DNA of 64,000 nucleotides from Flavobacterium nitrogenifigens (lineage in GTDB: Bacteria; Bacteroidota; Bacteroidia; Flavobacteriales; Flavobacteriaceae). Below the pieces are notes generated by a model that was given only the letters and a program-made list of their open reading frames with translations, had not been told where the DNA came from and made no database searches. The stretch is taken from the NCBI RefSeq assembly GCF_003254565.1, contig NZ_QJRI01000177.1, forward strand, positions 62,001 to 126,000. Direction: 5' to 3'. The position numbers were made by a program, and so were the translations under genes. Below are positions 1 to 7,376 of this stretch, piece after piece (within the stretch, counting starts at the first letter, position 1; each line of letters opens with the position of its first letter).

Positions 1-150
1 TAATGAAGATTCCTTATTCGTTGGAATAACAAAAAAGATTAACAAAAGCTGAAATACTAAGGTGTTTCAGCTTTTTTATTTTAACTAATTAAACAACAAA
101 TTAACATAAATTATCGAAAACGCTTTATGTTAATATTATGTTAAAATAAA

Positions 151-184
151 TTTAAACAAGTGTTTAAATTAAACAAGTGTTTAA
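151..184. promoter_or_regulatory. Tandem palindromic operator, probably for the adjacent TetR regulator
   Basis: Two near-identical palindromes lie back to back. The first, at 151-168, is TTTAAACA-AG-TGTTTAAA; the second, at 169-184, is TTAAACA-AG-TGTTTAA. Centre-to-centre spacing is about 17 bp, as expected for two TetR dimers on neighbouring helical turns. The second copy overlaps a -7 promoter element at 182-189, so binding there would block RNA polymerase. Autorepression of the efflux operon is inferred. Confidence 0.75.
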
Positions 185-189
185 TTTTG
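182..189 (+). promoter_or_regulatory. Bacteroidota -7 promoter element of the efflux operon
   Basis: TAATTTTG fits the Bacteroidota -7 consensus TAnnTTTG and lies 21 bp upstream of the ATG at 211, giving a predicted leader of about 15 nt. No convincing -33 TTG is seen. The element overlaps the second palindrome of the operator. Confidence 0.6.
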
Positions 190-210
190 CATCCGATTAG
201 AAACAATACT

Positions 211-840
211 ATGTCACACATCGAATTGAACGATAAAAAAATTCAGATTCTTAATGTTGCGGAAAGACTTTTTTCTGAGAAAGGATTTGAGGGTACATCG
301 ATACGGGATATCTCCAAAGAGGCCAAAATTAACATTGCTATGGTCTCTTATTATTTTGGTTCAAAAGAAAGGCTACTTGAAGCTCTTATTTTTCACAAAA
401 CCGTTGATTTAAAACTACAACTCGAAAATTTATTGCAAGAAGACATAGAACCTCTTGAAAAAGTCAATAAATTAATCGAAATTTACATCAACAGAATTTG
501 CCTTAACAAAGGGATTTACAGGGTTTTACATTTTGAACTTTATAACAAAAAGAGAGAAAAAAGCCTTCAAGCTTTTACTGAACTTAAAAAAGGAAATTTA
601 AAATCGGTGGAAAGCATTATCAAACAAGGTCAAGCCCAAGGAGTTTTTAGAAAAGATGTTAATATCCAACTCATTACGCCTACGATTATCGGAACCTTTT
701 TTCACTTTCACATGAATCGCTCTTTCTTCGAAGAAATATTTGATTTAAAAACAGAAGAAATGTTTAACAATTACATTAAAAACGATCTTACAAAGCACAT
801 TCAACAAACTATAAAAGCGCTACTTGTTTATGAAAATTAG
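211..840 (+). CDS. TetR/AcrR family transcriptional repressor of an efflux operon
   Basis: The protein is 209 aa from the ATG at 211 (MSHIELNDKK). A GTG at 160 in the same frame would extend it by 17 aa, but it lies inside the palindromic operator upstream of the predicted transcription start, so ATG 211 is preferred. Residues 10-60 form a typical TetR N-terminal helix-turn-helix (AERLFSEKGFEGTSIRDI followed by the MVSYYFGSKE recognition helix). The C-terminal part should be the ligand and dimer domain; its ligand is unknown. It overlaps the downstream TolC-like gene by 11 nt and heads an efflux operon, so the likely role is a drug-responsive repressor of its own operon. The class call is secure; the ligand cannot be predicted. 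Confidence 0.9.
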   Translation: MSHIELNDKKIQILNVAERLFSEKGFEGTSIRDISKEAKINIAMVSYYFGSKERLLEALIFHKTVDLKLQLENLLQEDIEPLEKVNKLIEIYINRICLNKGIYRVLHFELYNKKREKSLQAFTELKKGNLKSVESIIKQGQAQGVFRKDVNIQLITPTIIGTFFHFHMNRSFFEEIFDLKTEEMFNNYIKNDLTKHIQQTIKALLVYEN

Positions 841-2149
841 TCAATTAATGCTCTTTGGAGTTTTCTTCATCGGAATATCTTCAATGGAAGCACAAGAGAA
901 AACAAGTTTAACCTTGGGTGAGGCCGTACAAATGGCTTGGGAAAAGAGTAACGAAGTTACGCTTGCCAATACTAAGGTAAACACAAAAAAATACGAATTA
1001 AAAACCGTAAAAAACAATCAATACCCAGATCTTAAAGTTTCTGGTCAATATCAGCGTCTTACAAAAGCATCGATTGATATGCCTAATCAAGGTGAAAGTG
1101 CTTCATTAGCTTCTCCAGACAGAGCAATGCTTGGAATGGCGAACTTAAGTCTTCCTATTTTTGCTGGATTTAAAATTCAAAACAGCATAGATGCCTATGA
1201 AGGAATGTACGAAGCAGAAACTGCTAATGCTGCAAAAACTAAAGAAGATGTTGCTTTAAAAGCAATCACTTATTATACAGCATTGTACAAGGCTCAAAAA
1301 ACTTTAGATGTCTTAAACGAAAATCAAAAAAGCGCAAAACAACGTGTTACTGATTTTACAGAGTTGGAGAAAAACGGAATTATCCCGAGAAATGATTTAT
1401 TGAAAGCGCAATTATTAGTTTCTAAAACGCAATTATCTATTGATGAAGCTACTAATAACATCAATAACATCAACTTTTATCTGACTACTTTACTGAAATT
1501 AGATCCAAATGTAAAAATTCAGGTAAATGAAGAAGATTTCTTTAATCTTAAGACAAGCAATTCTATAACATCTGATGCTGTTGCACTTGAAAGCAGAAAA
1601 GATTTAGAAGCAATAAGATTGCAAAGCAAAGCTTCTGAAGCTAATGTAAAAATTGCAAAAGCTGGGTATTACCCTTCAATTTCACTTTTAGGCGGCTATA
1701 CAGCATTTGATCTAAAAGACATTGTAACTGTAAAATACGCAATGAACTTTGGAATCGGATTATCTTATGATTTATCAGGAATTCTAAAAAACAATGTTCA
1801 TGTAAAAGAAGCAGAAAGCAAAGCATTGGAAGTAAAAAATACCGAAGCAATTATGACAGACCGCATTAAAGTAGAGGTTCAGAAATCTATTGAAGATTAT
1901 GACCTAGCAATTAATCAAAGTGTGGTTTATGAAGAAGCATTACAGCAAGCTGCAGAAAACTACAGATTAGTAAAAGATAAATTTGACAATGGTTTATCTG
2001 ACACTAATGATTTGGTAGAAGCAGATGTAGAGCATTTAAATGCCAAAATTCAAACTGCTTTATCTAAAGCAACCATTATTCAAAAATATTACGAATTACT
2101 TTCAGTATCAGGACAATTATCACAATCATTCAATCTTTCTAAAATATAA
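830..2149 (+). CDS. TolC-family outer membrane efflux protein
   Basis: The protein is 439 aa from the ATG at 830; a TTG at 824 is also open but less likely. It has an N-terminal signal peptide ending near MEAQ, then two repeats of the OEP family, rich in alternating long helices (for example residues 160-215 and 345-420) of the periplasmic alpha-barrel. It should form the outer-membrane trimer channel of a tripartite exporter. The start codon lies within the end of the TetR gene (11-nt overlap), and the HlyD gene follows after 12 nt, so the operon is tightly coupled. Length and predicted helical content are normal for TolC proteins. Substrate is unknown. Confidence 0.9.
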   Translation: MKISQLMLFGVFFIGISSMEAQEKTSLTLGEAVQMAWEKSNEVTLANTKVNTKKYELKTVKNNQYPDLKVSGQYQRLTKASIDMPNQGESASLASPDRAMLGMANLSLPIFAGFKIQNSIDAYEGMYEAETANAAKTKEDVALKAITYYTALYKAQKTLDVLNENQKSAKQRVTDFTELEKNGIIPRNDLLKAQLLVSKTQLSIDEATNNINNINFYLTTLLKLDPNVKIQVNEEDFFNLKTSNSITSDAVALESRKDLEAIRLQSKASEANVKIAKAGYYPSISLLGGYTAFDLKDIVTVKYAMNFGIGLSYDLSGILKNNVHVKEAESKALEVKNTEAIMTDRIKVEVQKSIEDYDLAINQSVVYEEALQQAAENYRLVKDKFDNGLSDTNDLVEADVEHLNAKIQTALSKATIIQKYYELLSVSGQLSQSFNLSKI

Positions 2150-2161
2150 TCGATAGCTCTC

Positions 2162-3241
2162 ATGGAAAAGAAAAAAACAAATAAAAAATTCATCATCATA
2201 CTTGCAGTTCTGATTTTAGGAGGCGGAACTTACGGAATATCTAAATACCTACACGGCCAAGCTCACGAAGAAACTGATGATGCTCAGATCGAAAAAAGAA
2301 TGAATCCGATTATCCCGAGAGTTTCAGGATATATCAGCAAAGTTTATGTGAAAGATAATGATTATGTAAAAAAAGGAGATACTTTATTTACAATTGACAA
2401 GAGAGATTATCAATTAAAAATTGATGAAGCTAACGCTGCATTATTGGGAGCTGAAGGGCAATTTGAAGCTGCAAAAGCAGATATTGGAAGTGCTTACGCA
2501 AGCATCTCTGTTTCTGATGCTCAAATGAGATCTGCAAGCGGTTCTATCGAAAGTGCTAGAATTAGATTGAGACAACTTACAAATGATTATAACCGTTACA
2601 ATAACTTGTACAAAACGCACACGATTACAAAACAGCAATACGAACAAGCTTTAACTGCAAAAGAAGAAGCTGAAAACCAAGTACGCGTTTTAGAACAACA
2701 GCAAAAAGCTACTTCATACCAAAAATCGGTTATTCAATCAAAATCTAAAGTTTCTGATAAACAGACAGAAGTTGCTGCAGCAAACATCAAAAAAGCAAAA
2801 ACAATGTTGGATGTGGCACACTTAAACCTATCTTACACTGTAGTTACAGCTGCAATTGACGGTCAGGTATCTAAAGTTGATATTCAGCCTGGACAATTGG
2901 TTCAGCCAGGACAATCTTTATTCTACATCATCAATAATAATGAAGCTTGGGTTGTGGCTAACTTCAAAGAAACACAATTGAACAAAATGGTTGTGGGTCA
3001 AAAAGTAAGTTTAAAAGTTGATGCTTATCCAAACTATGAGTTTAAAGGAACTGTATCTTCTTTCTCTCCTGCAACAGGATCTCGTTTTTCATTATTGCCT
3101 CCTGATAACGCAACAGGAAACTTCGTAAAAACAATTCAGAGATTACCAGTAAAAATTACCATAGACGAATCAAACGATCCTGAAAAAGTAAAACTTTTAA
3201 GACCAGGTATGAACGTTGACGTAGATGTACATTTGAAATAA
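2162..3241 (+). CDS. HlyD/EmrA-family periplasmic adaptor of an efflux pump
   Basis: The protein is 359 aa. One N-terminal transmembrane helix (about residues 9-26) is followed by a biotinyl-lipoyl half (RVSGYISKVYVKDNDYVKKG, about 51-70), a long coiled-coil hairpin (about 85-210) and the second lipoyl half (VVTAAIDGQVSKVDIQPGQ). This is the order of the EmrA/HlyD membrane fusion family. It should bridge the MFS pump encoded 5 nt downstream and the TolC-like channel encoded upstream. The C-terminal barrel contains VSLKVDAYPNYEFKGTV, typical of the family. Start at ATG 2162, 12 nt after the TolC-like gene. Confidence 0.92.
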   Translation: MEKKKTNKKFIIILAVLILGGGTYGISKYLHGQAHEETDDAQIEKRMNPIIPRVSGYISKVYVKDNDYVKKGDTLFTIDKRDYQLKIDEANAALLGAEGQFEAAKADIGSAYASISVSDAQMRSASGSIESARIRLRQLTNDYNRYNNLYKTHTITKQQYEQALTAKEEAENQVRVLEQQQKATSYQKSVIQSKSKVSDKQTEVAAANIKKAKTMLDVAHLNLSYTVVTAAIDGQVSKVDIQPGQLVQPGQSLFYIINNNEAWVVANFKETQLNKMVVGQKVSLKVDAYPNYEFKGTVSSFSPATGSRFSLLPPDNATGNFVKTIQRLPVKITIDESNDPEKVKLLRPGMNVDVDVHLK

Positions 3242-3246
3242 AATAA

Positions 3247-4833
3247 ATGGCAACAGCAGTACAAGACGACGATTTAGTAGAATACGGTTTCAGACGCGTT
3301 ATCATTACGATTACAGCAGTACTTTGTGCACTGCTGGAAATTGTAGATACGACGATTGTAAACGTAGCGCTGACTGACATGCGCGGAAGTCTTGGTGCTA
3401 CCTTGACTGATGTGGCATGGGTAATTACAGCATACGCAATTGCGAATGTTATTGTAATTCCGATGACGAGCTGGCTATCACAGCAATTTGGAAGACGTAA
3501 TTATTTTGTGGCTTCCATTATAATATTTACGGTCTGTTCCTTTTTGTGTGGTAATGCCACCAATATTTGGGAACTTGTAGCCTTCCGTTTCGTACAAGGT
3601 ATGGGTGGTGGAGCATTACTAGTAACAGCCCAAACGATTATTACAGAAAGTTACCCGGTAGCAAAACGTGGAATGGCGCAAGCTATTTACGGAATGGGTG
3701 TAATTGTAGGACCAACATTAGGTCCGCCATTGGGAGGATATTTGGTAGATAATTATTCTTGGCCATATATCTTCTACATCAATATTCCGTTGGGGATTAT
3801 TGCTACTATTTTGGCTTTAACTTTTGTTAGAAGTCCGAAATATGGAGAAAAACTAAAAGCGAATCAGGTGGACTGGTGGGGAATTATATTGCTAACTGCC
3901 TTTATTGGTTCTTTGCAATTCGTACTAGAACACGGACAACAAGATGACTGGTTTAATGATTCTACAATTGTGGCATTAAGTGTTGTTACTGTTCTTGGTT
4001 TGGTTCTCTTTATTTGGAGAGAGCTCACTTACGAATATCCAATTGTAAACCTAAGCGTTTTAAAAGATGGAAATCTTAGAATTGGAACCATTATGTGTTT
4101 TATTCTTGGTTTCGGTTTGTATGGTTCAACATTGATTATCCCAATTTATACACAGTCGATTTTAGGATGGACAGCAACTGATGCAGGTTTATTGTTGATT
4201 CCAGGATCTATTACAACGGCTATTATGATGCCATTTGTGGGGAATATGATTCAGAAAGGTGTGCCTCAAGGCTATATGGTTGGAGTAGGATTTTTAATTT
4301 TCTTCTTCTTTACCTTTATGATGTACAGCCGCATGACACCTGACACGGGGGTTGAACATATGTATTGGCCTTTAATTTTGAGAGGAATTGGTTTAGGATT
4401 ACTTTTCGTTCCTATTACAACACTTTCGCTTTCGACTTTAAAAGGAAAACAAATTGGTGAGGGAGCAGCTTTTACCGGAATGATGCGTCAGTTAGGCGGG
4501 TCTTTTGGTATTGCAATTATCACTACTTTTATCACACGTTTCAGCCAGTCACACAGAGTAGATTTAATTAACAACCTAGATCCTGCCAAATTTGATGTGC
4601 AGCAGCGAATTGCAGGAATGCAACACGCCTTTATGGCAAAAGGATATAGCGCAGATGTGGCGCTGAAAAAAGCTTATCAAGCTATAGAATATTCTGTAAT
4701 GAAGCAAAGCACTGTAATGGCTTATATGGATATCTTCCTTTATCTAGGAATTATGTTTTTATGTTGCATACCGATTATTCTCTTTATCAAAAAAGGGAAG
4801 AACAAAATTAGTGCAGCCGACGCAATGCATTAA
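3247..4833 (+). CDS. DHA2-type (EmrB/QacA) MFS multidrug transporter
   Basis: The protein is 528 aa with about 14 predicted transmembrane segments, the size and topology of the DHA2 drug:H+ antiporter subfamily. Visible motifs include the early LLEIVDTTIVNVAL segment in TM1, the QFGRR loop of motif A after TM2 and the GPTLGPPLGGYLVD motif C of TM5, which marks drug exporters. It follows the HlyD gene after 5 nt and ends just before a strong terminator, so it is the last gene of the TetR-TolC-HlyD-MFS operon. Likely a hydrophobic drug or toxin exporter; the exact substrate cannot be read from sequence. Confidence 0.93.
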   Translation: MATAVQDDDLVEYGFRRVIITITAVLCALLEIVDTTIVNVALTDMRGSLGATLTDVAWVITAYAIANVIVIPMTSWLSQQFGRRNYFVASIIIFTVCSFLCGNATNIWELVAFRFVQGMGGGALLVTAQTIITESYPVAKRGMAQAIYGMGVIVGPTLGPPLGGYLVDNYSWPYIFYINIPLGIIATILALTFVRSPKYGEKLKANQVDWWGIILLTAFIGSLQFVLEHGQQDDWFNDSTIVALSVVTVLGLVLFIWRELTYEYPIVNLSVLKDGNLRIGTIMCFILGFGLYGSTLIIPIYTQSILGWTATDAGLLLIPGSITTAIMMPFVGNMIQKGVPQGYMVGVGFLIFFFFTFMMYSRMTPDTGVEHMYWPLILRGIGLGLLFVPITTLSLSTLKGKQIGEGAAFTGMMRQLGGSFGIAIITTFITRFSQSHRVDLINNLDPAKFDVQQRIAGMQHAFMAKGYSADVALKKAYQAIEYSVMKQSTVMAYMDIFLYLGIMFLCCIPIILFIKKGKNKISAADAMH

Positions 4834-4857
4834 TAATAATAGATTTATAATACGCAG

Positions 4858-4901
4858 AAACGCCGAATTCATCATTTAGAATTCGGCGTTTATTTTTTTT
4901 T
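4858..4901 (+). terminator. Rho-independent terminator of the efflux operon
   Basis: A 13-bp perfect inverted repeat (AAACGCCGAATTC / GAATTCGGCGTTT) with an 8-nt loop is followed by a run of T residues. It lies 24 nt after the MFS stop codon. Confidence 0.9.
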
Positions 4902-4912
4902 AAACATTTTAT

Positions 4913-5045
4913 TTAACCGCAAAGTTCGCAAAGAATTTTATTTTTAAGAAGCGTTAAAAACCGCCAAGTTCGCAAAGCTTTGTAAAAAAACTTTGCGAAC
5001 TTGGCGTATCCCGATAGATATCGGGATTGCGCTCTTTGCGGTTAA
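4913..5045. repeat. Nested hairpin intergenic repeat (GCAAAG type)
   Basis: The outer arms TTAACCGCAAAG (4913-4924) and CTTTGCGGTTAA (5034-5045) enclose a perfect 16-bp inverted repeat (4962-4977 with 4991-5006) and a smaller TCCCGATA/TATCGGGA hairpin (5009-5026). It separates two convergent genes. The CGCAAAG-rich style resembles the hairpin at 20646-20710, so both probably belong to one dispersed repeat class. Confidence 0.75.
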
Positions 5046-5050
5046 AAAAA

Positions 5051-5085
5051 CTTAGAATCTCAGCAACTTAGAACCTTAGAAGCTT
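5051..5085. repeat. Family B (CTTAG/CTAAG) repeat fragment
   Basis: CTTAGAATCTCAGCAACTTAGAACCTTAG and the bases after it match the repeat that flanks the four-helix-bundle gene at 23.6-24.1 kb. Only one arm is present here, next to the end of yaaA. Confidence 0.6.
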
Positions 5086-5093
5086 AAGAAAAA

Positions 5094-5852
5094 TTACCTT
5101 GTAAAAACCAAATGATTCCCTTTAGAAAGATTCGCATCAAACTGATACCCTTCGTAATTAAAACCTTTTAAGTCATCTACAGTTTCAGCGTTGGTATCAA
5201 TAATATAACGAACCATCATTCCTCTCGCCTTTTTCGCAAAGAAACTGATTATCTTTAGTTTCCCGTCTTTGTAATCTTTAAAATCTGGAGTGATTACAGG
5301 AACTTTTAAAGCTTTTACATCAACAGCAGAAAAATATTCGTTACTAGCTAAATTCACGAATAATTCATCTTTTTTCAATTCTTTGTTTAAAGCTTTCGTT
5401 ACAACAGGTTTCCAGAATTCGTGTAGGTTTTTATATTCACCAACTGGCATTTTAGTTCCCATTTCTAAACGATACGCCTGCATTAAATCAAGCGGTTTCA
5501 AAAGACCGTAAAGTCCAGATAAAATTCTCAATTTATCCTGTAAAACCTCCAATTTTTCTAGTGGAATTGTATAAGCGTCTAAACCTGTATATACATCGCC
5601 ATCAAAAGTATAAACCGCTGGTCGCGCATTTTCGGGTGTGAAAGGTGTTTTCCAATCCTGATTGCGTTTCCAGTTTAAATCGGCTAGTTTGTCTGAAATA
5701 GACATTAATTCTGATAATTCAGCTGGTTTTTTAGTTTTTACTACTTTATGAACCACTCTTGCTTCTTTTAAGAATGAAGGTTCGGTATATTGAGATGTTG
5801 GTAATTCTTTTTCGAAATTCAGTGATTTCGCTGGAGATATAACAATTTTCAT
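5094..5852 (-). CDS. yaaA: YaaA family (UPF0246) peroxide stress protein
   Basis: The protein is 252 aa, starts MKIVISPAKSLNFEKELPT and matches the YaaA/DUF328 family along its length: YTFDGDVYTGLDAYT near residue 83, LRILSGLYGLLKPLDLMQAYRLEMGTK mid-protein and the Lys-rich FFAKKARGMMVRYI near residue 205. In E. coli YaaA limits intracellular iron and oxidative damage under hydrogen peroxide stress. It is a stand-alone gene between two repeat-rich intergenic regions; no partner gene is suggested by context. Confidence 0.92.
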   Translation of the reverse strand: MKIVISPAKSLNFEKELPTSQYTEPSFLKEARVVHKVVKTKKPAELSELMSISDKLADLNWKRNQDWKTPFTPENARPAVYTFDGDVYTGLDAYTIPLEKLEVLQDKLRILSGLYGLLKPLDLMQAYRLEMGTKMPVGEYKNLHEFWKPVVTKALNKELKKDELFVNLASNEYFSAVDVKALKVPVITPDFKDYKDGKLKIISFFAKKARGMMVRYIIDTNAETVDDLKGFNYEGYQFDANLSKGNHLVFTR

Positions 5853-5944
5853 GTGTGCTTTTTTCTATGTTTCAAAAATACAAATTGAATTTCTAAAAAC
5901 AGATTATCGCAATTGATTTGTTTTATGGGACCATATTTTTTTTT

Positions 5945-6712
5945 CGCCACGAATTCACGAATTTATTTTTTTAAATCTTTGAGCATAATTTCGAATGAAT
6001 TTCTGAAATTCACTATCCTATTTTTTTAAATCAATTAAAATTAATTCGTGAATTCGTGGCAGAAAAATTTAAATCATACAGAAATTCACAAATTATTTTT
6101 AAAATCTTTGAGCATAATTCCAAATGAATTTGTGAAATTCACTATCCTGTTTTTTTAAATCAATTAAAATTAATTCGTGAATTCGTGGCGGAAAAATTTA
6201 AATCATACAGAAATTCACGAATTATTTTTTAAAATCTTTGAGCATAATTTCGAATGAATTTCTGAAATTCCCTATCCTATTTTTTTAAAATTAATTAAAA
6301 ATAATTCGTGAATTCGTGGCAGAAAAATTTAAATCATGTTGAAATTCACGAATTATTTTTTAAAATCTTTGAGCTTAATCTCGAATGAATTTGTGAAATT
6401 CACTATCCTGCTTTTTTAAATCAATTAAAATTAATTCGTGAATTCGTGGCGGAAAAATTTAAATCATGTTGAAATTCACGAATTATTTTTTAAAATCTTT
6501 GAGCATAATTTCGAATGAATTTGCAAAATTCACTATCCTGTTTTTTTTAAATCAATTAAAATTAATTCGTGAATTCGTGGCGAAAAAATTTAAATCATGC
6601 AGAAATTCACGAATTATTTTTTAAAATCTTTGAGCATAATTTCGAATGAATTTATGAAATTCACTATCCTGTTTTTTTAAATCAATTAAAATTAATTCGT
6701 GAATTCGTGGCG
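5945..6712. repeat. Tandem array of six ~130-bp units (family A repeat)
   Basis: The array opens with CGCCACGAATTCACGAATT at 5945 and contains six copies of the unit end AATTCGTGAATTCGTGGC, finishing at 6060, 6189, 6320, 6450, 6581 and 6711 (spacing 129-131 bp). Each unit also holds GAAATTCACGAATT, a conserved AAAATCTTTGAGCATAA segment and TTCACTATCC, so every unit can fold back on itself. Copies differ by a few substitutions. No ORF of note is present. From 6713 to 6905 I see only AT-rich sequence. Confidence 0.9.
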
Positions 6713-6905
6713 GAAAATTTAGATTAATTCGTATCATTCACCACCACTGTTTTTTATTTTAATAAAATTCAATTGAAAAATTGTGAATTTATTCAAAAAA
6801 GTGAGTAATAGATTGTAATAGGCATTTTCTATGTTGTAAATTTGCAACCATAAAATTCCAAAAACATTTTCAATACAAAAATTGAAAGTTGTATTCTAAA
6901 TAATA

Positions 6906-6967
6906 GCCACAAATTCACGAATTAACTTTTTAAAAAATTAATTAGAAAAATTCGTGAATTCGTGGCG
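6906..6967. repeat. Family A hairpin just upstream of the GxxExxY gene
   Basis: GCCACAAATTCACGAATTAA at 6906-6925 pairs with TTCGTGAATTCGTGGC at about 6951-6966. It has the same ends as the tandem array and stops 14 nt before the ATG of the GxxExxY gene, so it forms the left border of that gene. Confidence 0.8.
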
Positions 6968-6981
6968 GAAAAATTTAGATT

Positions 6982-7356
6982 ATGTCAAAAATATTGTATC
7001 AGCAGGAAAGCTATCAGATAATGGGAATTTTATTTGATGTTCATAGAAATTTAGGTGGAGGCTTTTCTGAAATTGTATATAAAGATGCTTTAGAATATGA
7101 ATTCAAGAAAGCCGATATTCCATTTGAAAGAGAAAAAGAATATTTGGTAAATTATAAAGACATAATATTAGATCACAAATTTTATGCTGATTTTGTTTTG
7201 TTTGATCAAATTATACTTGAAATAAAATCAAGTGATTATTTACATCCAAAATACATTTCACAATGTCTTAATTATCTAAAAGTTTCCAAAAATAAATTAG
7301 CGATTTTAGCAAACTTTAATTCTTCCTCACTTGAACATAAACGTATTATTTTATAA
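6982..7356 (+). CDS. GxxExxY protein, PD-(D/E)XK nuclease-like
   Basis: The protein is 124 aa and carries the family signature G27-F-S-E30-I-V-Y33. It also shows a PD-(D/E)XK-like arrangement: D70 in FYADFVLF, then E80-I-K82 in LEIKSSD. Family knowledge: GxxExxY proteins are small, often multi-copy and of unknown biological role. The gene sits between a family A hairpin (6906-6967) and a family A end (7358-7376) and directly follows a tandem array of the same repeat. A nuclease activity, and any link between it and the repeats, is inferred. The gene is intact, with the putative active-site residues present. Confidence 0.85.
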   Translation: MSKILYQQESYQIMGILFDVHRNLGGGFSEIVYKDALEYEFKKADIPFEREKEYLVNYKDIILDHKFYADFVLFDQIILEIKSSDYLHPKYISQCLNYLKVSKNKLAILANFNSSSLEHKRIIL

Positions 7357-7357
7357 A

Positions 7358-7376
7358 AATTAGTGAATTCGTGGCG
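7358..7376. repeat. Family A repeat end, downstream border of the GxxExxY gene
   Basis: AATTAGTGAATTCGTGGCG differs by one base from the unit end AATTCGTGAATTCGTGGCG. It begins one base after the GxxExxY stop codon and overlaps the start codon of the next gene. Confidence 0.8.

Noticed and set aside
160..210. GTG 160 as start of the TetR gene
   Set aside because: It lies inside the operator palindrome and upstream of the predicted transcription start; ATG 211 gives a standard TetR N-terminus.
5945..6712. CRISPR array
   Set aside because: Regular spacing exists, but the whole 130-bp unit is repeated, without unique spacers, and no cas genes are near.
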